From NCBI GenBank assembly GCA_016932385.1, contig JAFGCY010000005.1:21876-85875 (forward strand): a DNA stretch of 64,000 nucleotides. Reading direction: 5' to 3'. Shown here piece by piece: positions 42,732 to 50,264 of the stretch; position 1 is the stretch's first letter; each line of letters opens with the position of its first letter. The position numbers and the translations under genes are program-made. This DNA is from a bacterium (GTDB lineage Bacteria; 4484-113; JAFGCY01). The notes below the pieces were generated by a model, which was not told where the DNA came from, searched no databases, and was given only the letters and a program-made list of their open reading frames with translations.

Positions 42732-44420
42732 CTACTCCTCCACGATACTCACGCTGTTGGGCTGGCGGGAGAGCAGGTCGCTCGTCGTGCCGCGGCGCAC
42801 GCCCTCGATGTAGTAATAGCCGTTGAACAGGTCGAAGGTCACGGCGTAGTCCTCGAAGAAGCCGTTGCCGAAACTGCCGATCTGGTTGCGGTTGGGCGCT
42901 TCGCCGGGCGCCAGCACCTCGAGGTTCGTCTCGGGATTGGCGATCGTGATGTCGCCGAGCTGGACCTTGCCGGGGTGGATGATGCCGAACATCGTCTCGC
43001 CGTGCACCGTGATGCCGGTGCCGAAGCTGGGGATGTCGTAAGTCACGCCGGCGTCGTCGATCGCCCAGGCGTTGAGCGTCAGGAAGTGCTGCGCGCCGGT
43101 GTTGAAGAACGCGCCGCCCTTGATCACGTCGTCGACCACGATCTCGCAGTAGGGCATCGTGTCGCGCACGACGGGCACGGCCGTGTAGTCCTTACCCAGG
43201 TGCTCGTCGGGATTGAACTGGCTCGGCGGATAGAGCGAAATCAGGTTGCGGTTGAAGTCGATCTTGACGACGAAGTAGTGCAGCAGGAAGTTGCCCAGCA
43301 AGCCGTCGACGCCCTTGTCGCCCAGCGCGTCGTCAAGCGCCGAGTTCTCCAGCAGCACCGCCGCCGGATAGGCCGGGATCTCGACCGTCTTGGCATGGTC
43401 GCGCCCGACCAGCTGCACGCCTTCCATCCGCAGGTACTGCACCTCGGCCGAGCCGCCGTGGCCCGTGATCTTGCCGCCGCTCATCAGCTCCAGCCCGTGG
43501 CGCCGCGCCACATCGCCCCGCAGCAGGCCAACATTGGCGCCGGTGTCCAGCTCCAGGCGCAACGACCTGCCGTCGGCATCCTTGCAGGGAATAATCACCG
43601 TGTCGGATCGGTAGCCGAACCGGATCTCGAACGGCACTTCGGGGAGCTCGGGCTGCGGCAGCTGCGGCGAACTGGACGGGTGGAAGCGCGTGGCCGGCAA
43701 CGGCTCGATGAGCTGGATGTCCTGAGTGGTGATCAGCCGCTCGCGCAGCAACTCGCCGCCGGGCGACAGGCGCTGCAGACGGATCACAGCCGGATACCAG
43801 GTCACGCTGTAGTCCGACCATTCGTCGTAAAGCGTCAGCGAAAACACGACCGCATTGGCCAGCGCATGGTTATTGCCCTGCAGCATCCCGACCAGCCGCA
43901 GATCGATCGGATCGAGCAGGATCAGGGCTTCGCACATACCGGGCGGGCTGAAGCTGAGCACGGCGTAGCGCTCGTCGAGGTCCAGCGGGACCTCGGCCGG
44001 CGCCGGCCCGAGGTACTGCGCGTAGCCCGGCAGCAGGTAGGCGAAATAGCCCACCAGTTGTGCGGTCAAATCCGCCGTACCGCCCTCGTCCAGCAGGCGC
44101 GGCAGGTTGTAATCGCTGCCGTGCCAGTGCGTCTGGCCGTCGTAGCCGAACACCTCGGTGAAGGTCGCCCAGCGGAACTCCTTGCGGTACATGCCCTGCT
44201 GCCAATAATAGGTAATCCGGTCGCCGGTCTCCAGGTCGCCTTCGGTGTAGTCGATGCGCACCGTGTTGTTGTTGAAGCAGTCCACCACCGGCTGCATCAC
44301 GCGCGTGTGGCGATCCAGCAGATCGGCGAAGTTGTCGACCGGTTCCGCCGCGCGGACGGCGGGGGTGGCGGTCAGGCAACAGGCCAGCAGGCCGGCGAGC
44401 AGGACTGTGATACTGCGCAT
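42732..44420 (-). CDS. Exported two-lobed retropepsin-like protein
   Basis: A 562-residue protein with a signal peptide ending AVRA. After an N-terminal region of about 260 residues comes a retropepsin-like lobe: LRLELDTGANVGLLRGD with the catalytic DTG, then GVDGLLGNFLLHYFVVKIDF with the hydrophobic-hydrophobic-Gly motif. A second lobe has GGAFFNTGAQHFLTLN at the equivalent place, where the Asp is Asn, and ends GSFGNGFFEDYAVTFDLF. Retropepsins normally work as homodimers; a fused pair with one changed Asp suggests a single-chain fold of low or altered activity. The ribosome site is CGGAAG. It is the second gene of a two-gene operon, 16 bases after its paralogue. Confidence 0.75.
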   Translation of the reverse strand: MRSITVLLAGLLACCLTATPAVRAAEPVDNFADLLDRHTRVMQPVVDCFNNNTVRIDYTEGDLETGDRITYYWQQGMYRKEFRWATFTEVFGYDGQTHWHGSDYNLPRLLDEGGTADLTAQLVGYFAYLLPGYAQYLGPAPAEVPLDLDERYAVLSFSPPGMCEALILLDPIDLRLVGMLQGNNHALANAVVFSLTLYDEWSDYSVTWYPAVIRLQRLSPGGELLRERLITTQDIQLIEPLPATRFHPSSSPQLPQPELPEVPFEIRFGYRSDTVIIPCKDADGRSLRLELDTGANVGLLRGDVARRHGLELMSGGKITGHGGSAEVQYLRMEGVQLVGRDHAKTVEIPAYPAAVLLENSALDDALGDKGVDGLLGNFLLHYFVVKIDFNRNLISLYPPSQFNPDEHLGKDYTAVPVVRDTMPYCEIVVDDVIKGGAFFNTGAQHFLTLNAWAIDDAGVTYDIPSFGTGITVHGETMFGIIHPGKVQLGDITIANPETNLEVLAPGEAPNRNQIGSFGNGFFEDYAVTFDLFNGYYYIEGVRRGTTSDLLSRQPNSVSIVEE

Positions 44421-44436
44421 CTTCCGCTAAACCCCG

Positions 44437-46293
44437 CTAATTGATCTCACCCGGTTCAGACGTGTCCGGTGCTTCCGGTGTTTCCGCCTCGTCTTCGGTA
44501 TTTTCCTCCGCCGCGGGCTCGTCGTCCCCGGCGGCATCCGCCTCATCCTCCGCAGCCCCGGCTTCGGCATCATCCGGGCCGGGCTTGCCGAACTCCGCTT
44601 CGATCTCGCTGACCAGCGCGCTGAGATCCTCGTCGGCGCGGATCATCTGGCTGGGCACCTCGTAATACAGTTTCTGGTTGAACAGGTCGATCGTCACGCG
44701 GACGTCCAGGAACATCGTCATCCCGACGAAGCCGAGCAGGTCGCGCGCCGAGTGCGAGCCGTGGTCATCCTCGCTCAACGAGGCCACCGCGCCGCTCATC
44801 CGCAGCGGTCCGTGATCTTCGGGCTGAAAACTGGTCAGCAGCTCGAAGCTGGGGATGCGCACGTATTCGAAGGCCATCACGCCACCCACGACCGTGCTGT
44901 TCGATTCGCTGAGCGTCTGCATCTCGACGTCGTGGTATTCCATCGTCTCGCGCAGCAGCGCCAGCTCCTGCGGCACGGCCAGACCGGTGTCGATCACGAC
45001 CTCGCCGTCCAGCACATCGTTGATCCGCGCCGGAATGTAGGCCAGGTCCTCGGCGTCGACTTCCATGACGTAGGTGTCGGGCCCTTCGATCTGCCCGGCC
45101 TCGAACAGCTGCGGCGGGGTCAGGATGATCTTCCCGTTGAGGTGGTCGAACGTCGTGACGTATTGGTGCAGGGGCGAGATGCCCAGCAAGCCGGCCACGC
45201 CGTAGGACTCGAAGACGCCGAGCAGGTCGTTCTCCTCGGGCACGCGGGTGGCGATGAAGCCGTCCAGCGGCGCGTTGGCAGCGCAGGCCTCTCCCAGCGC
45301 CGCGGTGGTACACATGCCCAGCGTAAACTGCGCGCTGGAGCTGTGCCCGTAGGTCGGTAGGGTGATCACCGGCTCCAGCCCGGCCGCCTCGGCGGCGGCG
45401 GGCGAGAACAAGGACGACGAAGCGCCCGTGTCGAGAATGAACCAGAAGGTTTCCTCGCTGCCGGCAAAGGTGATCGGCACCATGAAGTAGCCGTCATCCG
45501 TCTTCGTGGTGATCGTTACCGGCTCGGACAGACCGGCGGCGGATTGGCTGAACGGAGTGCGGTCGAAATCGAAGGTCATCTCCGCCGGCTGTTCCTCGGG
45601 CCATTCGACGCTGTCAATGATGTATTCGGTGAAATTGGAAGTTTCGCCGTTGGGATCGAGTTCGCGGCCGGTTTCCCGTGTAGTGATCAGCCGCCCCTGG
45701 TCATCTGTATCATAGTAGTAGAACGTCCGGTAGAGCACGCAGTTGTCGTCATGCGGGGCCAGATGCAGCGACAGACTCATCACCTGCAGGTAATCCGGCT
45801 CCTCGGGATCGCTGTAGAGCACGGCATCCACCGCCGGCAGGTCCGGCGGCGTGAACGTGAAGTTGTATCCGCCGGCATCCTCGCTGACGAAGTTGAAGTA
45901 CTCCCAATACGGGTCGTCCAGGTATGATCCGCCGGTCAACAGCTCCATCACCGCGTTGGCCGGGCTGTCCTGCGGCTCGACCTGGAACGGCAGGTTGTAG
46001 TTGCTGCCCGACCAGCTGCCTTCCGGACCGGTATATCCCAGCCAGACGATCGGGCCGAACTCCTGGCGCACCAGCCAGGCGTCGTTGAAATGGTAGGCCT
46101 TGAACACGCCCTGGGAATCGTTGCGCGTGACCGTGCCCGTCAGAACCACACCGGCGTCCATCACGGCCAGGTAGGCCTCGACGGCCTGGCGGTGCTCGGC
46201 CTTGATGGCATCGCCATCGACCGCCATCGCGTAGATGGGTAACACGACGGCCGCGAACGCCGCTAGCATGAGTATCTTTGTCAGTTTGATCAT
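44437..46293 (-). CDS. Exported two-lobed aspartic protease-like protein
   Basis: A 618-residue paralogue of the following gene. The signal peptide is KILMLAAFAAVVLPIYAMA. The first lobe has TFWFILDTGASSSLFSP and GVAGLLGISPLHQYVTTFDHL, and the second has DGEVVIDTGLAVPQELALL and LLGFVGMTMFLDVRVTIDLF, so both catalytic Asp residues are present in one chain, as in pepsin. The N-terminal 260 residues (EHRQAVEAYLAVMDAGVVL and following) are shared with the paralogue and may be a lipoprotein-carrier-like fold. The C-terminal 60 residues are an acidic Glu/Asp/Ala/Pro tail. The ribosome site is GGAAGAG. Confidence 0.78.
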   Translation of the reverse strand: MIKLTKILMLAAFAAVVLPIYAMAVDGDAIKAEHRQAVEAYLAVMDAGVVLTGTVTRNDSQGVFKAYHFNDAWLVRQEFGPIVWLGYTGPEGSWSGSNYNLPFQVEPQDSPANAVMELLTGGSYLDDPYWEYFNFVSEDAGGYNFTFTPPDLPAVDAVLYSDPEEPDYLQVMSLSLHLAPHDDNCVLYRTFYYYDTDDQGRLITTRETGRELDPNGETSNFTEYIIDSVEWPEEQPAEMTFDFDRTPFSQSAAGLSEPVTITTKTDDGYFMVPITFAGSEETFWFILDTGASSSLFSPAAAEAAGLEPVITLPTYGHSSSAQFTLGMCTTAALGEACAANAPLDGFIATRVPEENDLLGVFESYGVAGLLGISPLHQYVTTFDHLNGKIILTPPQLFEAGQIEGPDTYVMEVDAEDLAYIPARINDVLDGEVVIDTGLAVPQELALLRETMEYHDVEMQTLSESNSTVVGGVMAFEYVRIPSFELLTSFQPEDHGPLRMSGAVASLSEDDHGSHSARDLLGFVGMTMFLDVRVTIDLFNQKLYYEVPSQMIRADEDLSALVSEIEAEFGKPGPDDAEAGAAEDEADAAGDDEPAAEENTEDEAETPEAPDTSEPGEIN

Positions 46294-46341
46294 GGCTCTT
46301 CCAGACTGGCCGCGCTTGCAGCCTCTGAGATTACGGCAACA

Positions 46342-47421
46342 CTATACATTAAAGCGGATGGTTAATATATCGCCATCCGCCACGATGTATTCTTTGCCCT
46401 CCAGGCGGACTTTCCCCGCCGCCTTGGCTCCCGCCAAGCCATTATATTGTACAAAATCGTCCAGGCTGACGGTTTCCGCGCGGATAAAGCCCCGCGCCAG
46501 GTCGGTGTGTATGACGGCCGCGGCCGCCTGGGCGTTCGCGCCCTCCTTTAGCGACCAGGCCCGGCATTCCTTCTCGCTGCCGGTAAAGAACGTGATCAGC
46601 CCCAGGCATTCGTGGCTGGCGCGGATGAACCGGGGCAGCGCCAGCTCCGTTACGCCGAACTCCGCCATGTACTCCTGCGCTTCGGCTGCCTCCATCCCGG
46701 CCAACTCGGCCTGCAGGGCCGCGCTGAGCCGGACCGTGGTCAGCTGCTCTTCGGCGGCGATCGCCAGGGCTTCGGGCAGGCCGGGGATCTCCGCATCGGT
46801 GGCGGCCACGGCATCATCGGACACATTGAGCACCGCAATCACCGGCTTTTCGCTGATGAAGGCGTACTCGCGCAAGAGCTTCTGTTGCTGGGCATCCAGC
46901 CCCATCCGGCGGACCGGGATGCCCTCCTCCAGCTGCGCCTGGACCTTCAACAGCAGCTTGTACTTGGCCTCGGTCTCCTTGTCGGCCTTTAACCGCGCGG
47001 CCTTCTCCAGGCGCCCGGCAACGTTCTCGACTGTCACCAGGCCCAGGAGCACCAGTTCATCGAGCAGCAGGCGCATGCCGGCGGCGGCTTGCGGGGCGCT
47101 GTCCGGTTCGAACAGGTTGATGACCAGCGCCAGGGCGTCGCACTTGCGGTAATGCTCCAGCACGGCGTTTTTCAGTTTGGCTTCCGTGCTGGCCGGATCG
47201 AAGCCGGGAATATCGACGAACTCGACGGTATTCTGCACCTTCTGGCGTGTCTTGAACAGCTCGCCAATGCTGTCCAGGCGCGGATCGGGAATTCGCACCA
47301 CGGCTTGGTGGGGTTTGATGTCATAACCCAAAAACTGCGGCGCGACGGCCTGCTGCGTCAGCGCCTGGAAAAGCGTGCTTTTCCCGCTGCCCGGCAAGCC
47401 GAATAAGCCTACGTTTGTCAT
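46342..47421 (-). CDS. ychF: YchF/OLA1-type ribosome-binding ATPase
   Basis: A 359-residue protein of the Obg-related YchF family. It starts MTNVGLFGLPGSGKSTLFQALT (P-loop), has EFVDIPGFDPAS (switch II) and ends with a TGS-like domain, AETVSLDDFVQYNGLAGAK..GKVRLEGKEYIVADGDILTIRF. The NKxD motif is not conserved, as expected of this family, which prefers ATP to GTP. The P-loop has GSGKS instead of the usual NVGKS and no NxxE is obvious, so it is a divergent member. ATG 47421 has TACAAT six bases upstream, so it is leaderless. Confidence 0.85.
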   Translation of the reverse strand: MTNVGLFGLPGSGKSTLFQALTQQAVAPQFLGYDIKPHQAVVRIPDPRLDSIGELFKTRQKVQNTVEFVDIPGFDPASTEAKLKNAVLEHYRKCDALALVINLFEPDSAPQAAAGMRLLLDELVLLGLVTVENVAGRLEKAARLKADKETEAKYKLLLKVQAQLEEGIPVRRMGLDAQQQKLLREYAFISEKPVIAVLNVSDDAVAATDAEIPGLPEALAIAAEEQLTTVRLSAALQAELAGMEAAEAQEYMAEFGVTELALPRFIRASHECLGLITFFTGSEKECRAWSLKEGANAQAAAAVIHTDLARGFIRAETVSLDDFVQYNGLAGAKAAGKVRLEGKEYIVADGDILTIRFNV

Positions 47422-47427
47422 AGAAGG

Positions 47428-47433
47428 ATTGTA
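47428..47433 (-). promoter_or_regulatory. -10 element for leaderless ychF
   Basis: TACAAT on the minus strand, six bases before ATG 47421. AGAAGG within the spacer is too close to act as a ribosome site. Confidence 0.7.
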
Positions 47434-47587
47434 ACAGCGGTGCAAGTGAGCCTCGGATTCCAACTTGCCGCCATGTAACAGCCGGCGCAATATCGTCGCA
47501 AAGCGCTGGTAGCCGGAATGGCCGTTTTTCTGTTACATTTATGACAGGTTACGCATGAGTGCTGAGACGGCTGATCTGGGAGGCGCA

Positions 47588-50215
47588 ATGCTTGCGATTG
47601 GATTAATTGGCAGCAGATGGGCTAGATACATCGTCATCTGCTGGGGGGTATTGCTAGCCGGTTGTTCCGGTACCGGCACGCTTGCGCCTGAGACCACGCC
47701 CCCTGCGGAATCCGCGGCCGAGTCAGACCAAACCAGTTGGCCCGTGAGCCTGCCCCAGGATGAATTGCTGCCCGGCGAAGAACTGGACGCCGGCGGCCAT
47801 GCGATCCCGCTACGTCAAACCAGCTATCTAACCGCGAACAGCGTCACCGTTTGTGGCAGCAGTTACTATCAGGTCAGCCTGATATCCCCGACGCTGGTCG
47901 GCCGCGCCCTGCAGCTGACCAGCGGCAAACCCGATGCCTACGGCCTGAACTGGGCCATCTACCGGCTGCCCCTGGGTGGCGAGCAACCAGCCTTGATCGG
48001 CACAGACATCAACTTGTTCACGATCAGCGAGATCAGCTCAGCAGGTTATTGGCTGGGCATCAGCAATTACGGCACGGGCAATTGGGACTGGCAGGGACCA
48101 TATACCACCAACCATGTCCGCCTGAGCACCGCCCTTGCCTCGCGCCAAGGCGCCGACTACCTGTCCGGTCTCGGCAACCTGTTCATCTGCGTGGTCGCTT
48201 ATCGCGGCGCCGGTATCGAGATCGTCGGGGTCAGCGCCGACACCCTCGGCCTGACCGACACCGCGGCACCGGCGACGCCACTCAACTTGTATGCCAAGCC
48301 TGTCAAAGGCGGATATTGGCTGACCTGGGACGGCAATGCCGAGGAGGACCTGGCCGGTTATCGCGTTTATTACTCCGAAGCAGCCTTCATCAATACCCAG
48401 GAAAACGGGGTCATGACGCTGAATTACCTGCGGCACATCCCAAACCACCTGCATGTCGCTGAAGTACCTCTGTGCTTCCGAGTCAGCGCGGTGGATCTGA
48501 GCGGTAACGAATCAGCCTTGAGCGAAATGGACTACGCCACGGCCGCCGCTGGACCACCGTTGTCCGTCAACATGGATTCGGACTTCACCACAGGGCCGAT
48601 CGATTTCACGTTTAACCTGACAATCAACGGCGGCGACATATTCAGTTGGGATCTTGACGCGGACGGCGAGTTCGAATTCCCCGACACCACGAACGACCAG
48701 CTGGAGTTGCCGGTAACCGTGGCGCGTATGCTGCGTCCGGCGGTTCTTGCCGAGAGCGGCACCACAGGCGCAGGCCTTCTCAGCCTGAGCCTGCTGGCAT
48801 ACCAGAACGAAGATCCGGTTGCCGATTTACAGGCGAGCGACTATGTCGACGACGCGCCGATGAACGTAGAATTCGATGCCAGCGGTTCAATGGACCCGGA
48901 CGGATATATCGTGGACTACGAATGGGATCTGGACGGGGACGATATCTACAGTGAAAACGGCGCCGAGGCTGACGCCCGGGGCCTGACCATTGTTAACCAT
49001 ACTTATGAGCAGGCCGGCTTGTACAACGTCACGGTCCGGATCACCGACGATTCCGGTGCTCAGGATGCCGCCACGGTCCTTATTCGCGTCAAGGGTTGGA
49101 TCGTCGTCACGATTGCCACCAGTTCGCTGCACCTCGGCGAAAACGTGTCCCTGGCCGCCGTCGATGGCTGGCCGGCGATCTGCTATGAGGACTTATCCAT
49201 ACAACAACAACTGAAATACATACGCGCCACTACATCGACGGGTACCAGCGCCAAGGACTGGCCCGAAAGCATTGCGGTCGATCCGACTTGCCAGGTCGGC
49301 AGCGGCTCAAGCCTGGCGGTGATCGATGGCAACCCGGCGGTGGCGTTTTACGATGGCGTCAACTTCAACCTGAAATATGCCCGTTCGTCAACAAGTACCG
49401 GTATCGGCGAATATGACTGGCAGCCAAGCTTTACCGTGGACAACAACAGCGCCGTAGGCGAAGATCCCAGCCTGACCATCATCGACGGCAATCCGGCGAT
49501 CAGCTACTACGACTTATCCAACGGCCGGCTGAAATACGCGCGCGCCAACAACAGCACGGGTGTCGGTGGCAACGTGTGGACGACCAGGCTGACCATCGAC
49601 GATGCCGAGCAGGTCGGTTCAGCCTCCAGGCTGGCGACGATCGACGGGCATCCCGCGATCAGTTACTCGGATAATTTCACGCAGCGGCTGAAGTATGTGC
49701 GGGCGGACACCGCCGACGGCGCGGATGCGGACGACTGGACGCAACTGGTCAACCTGGACGACACCTACTTTCTGGGCGGCTGCCACAACCTGGCGACGGT
49801 CAGTACGCGCCCCGCGCTGGCCTGTTTTGTCGACATCAACCCACCCGACCACGACACCTACGAGTTGCGCTATTTCCGCGCGTTGTCCAGTTCGGGCAGC
49901 CTGGGCACTGATTGGTCGGACTATGTCGTGATCGACAACTGCCAGCTTGGTGGTGATTTCGCCGAGATCATGCTTAGCGACGGTTTGCCGTTGGTAGCCT
50001 ACTTCGGTGGAACGGCCGACGAGTTGAAATGCGCCTGGTCGGACACGGAGACCGGCGCCCACGCCACCGACTGGAGCATGGATACCATTGATGCAGCTTT
50101 CGATAAAGGCCAGGCCGTGTCAATGGCGGAAATCGCCGGCGCTCCGGCCATAGCGTATATCGTCGAAACAGGCACGTACACCAAGGCGCTGAGATACGCC
50201 TGGTGGTATGACTGA
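47588..50215 (+). CDS. Lipoprotein with Fn3-like, PKD and propeller repeats
   Basis: An 875-residue lipoprotein. The signal is MLAIGLIGSRWARYIVICWGVLLAGCSG, with lipobox LAGC. An Fn3-like domain (LNLYAKPVKGGYWLTWDGN) and a PKD domain (VEFDASGSMDPDGYIVDYEWDLDGD, then GLYNVTVRITDDSGA) follow. The C-terminal half has five or more repeats with the DGNPAISYYD..LKYARA core, as in 1-948 and 22005-23621. It is probably displayed on the cell surface. ATG 47588 has GGGAGG seven bases upstream; the frame also contains ATG 47555, which lacks a site. Confidence 0.8.
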   Translation: MLAIGLIGSRWARYIVICWGVLLAGCSGTGTLAPETTPPAESAAESDQTSWPVSLPQDELLPGEELDAGGHAIPLRQTSYLTANSVTVCGSSYYQVSLISPTLVGRALQLTSGKPDAYGLNWAIYRLPLGGEQPALIGTDINLFTISEISSAGYWLGISNYGTGNWDWQGPYTTNHVRLSTALASRQGADYLSGLGNLFICVVAYRGAGIEIVGVSADTLGLTDTAAPATPLNLYAKPVKGGYWLTWDGNAEEDLAGYRVYYSEAAFINTQENGVMTLNYLRHIPNHLHVAEVPLCFRVSAVDLSGNESALSEMDYATAAAGPPLSVNMDSDFTTGPIDFTFNLTINGGDIFSWDLDADGEFEFPDTTNDQLELPVTVARMLRPAVLAESGTTGAGLLSLSLLAYQNEDPVADLQASDYVDDAPMNVEFDASGSMDPDGYIVDYEWDLDGDDIYSENGAEADARGLTIVNHTYEQAGLYNVTVRITDDSGAQDAATVLIRVKGWIVVTIATSSLHLGENVSLAAVDGWPAICYEDLSIQQQLKYIRATTSTGTSAKDWPESIAVDPTCQVGSGSSLAVIDGNPAVAFYDGVNFNLKYARSSTSTGIGEYDWQPSFTVDNNSAVGEDPSLTIIDGNPAISYYDLSNGRLKYARANNSTGVGGNVWTTRLTIDDAEQVGSASRLATIDGHPAISYSDNFTQRLKYVRADTADGADADDWTQLVNLDDTYFLGGCHNLATVSTRPALACFVDINPPDHDTYELRYFRALSSSGSLGTDWSDYVVIDNCQLGGDFAEIMLSDGLPLVAYFGGTADELKCAWSDTETGAHATDWSMDTIDAAFDKGQAVSMAEIAGAPAIAYIVETGTYTKALRYAWWYD

Positions 50216-50264
50216 CCGACAAGTAGCGTCAAGATTTTTGGAGTAGTCGTCCGCCGATCGTCGG

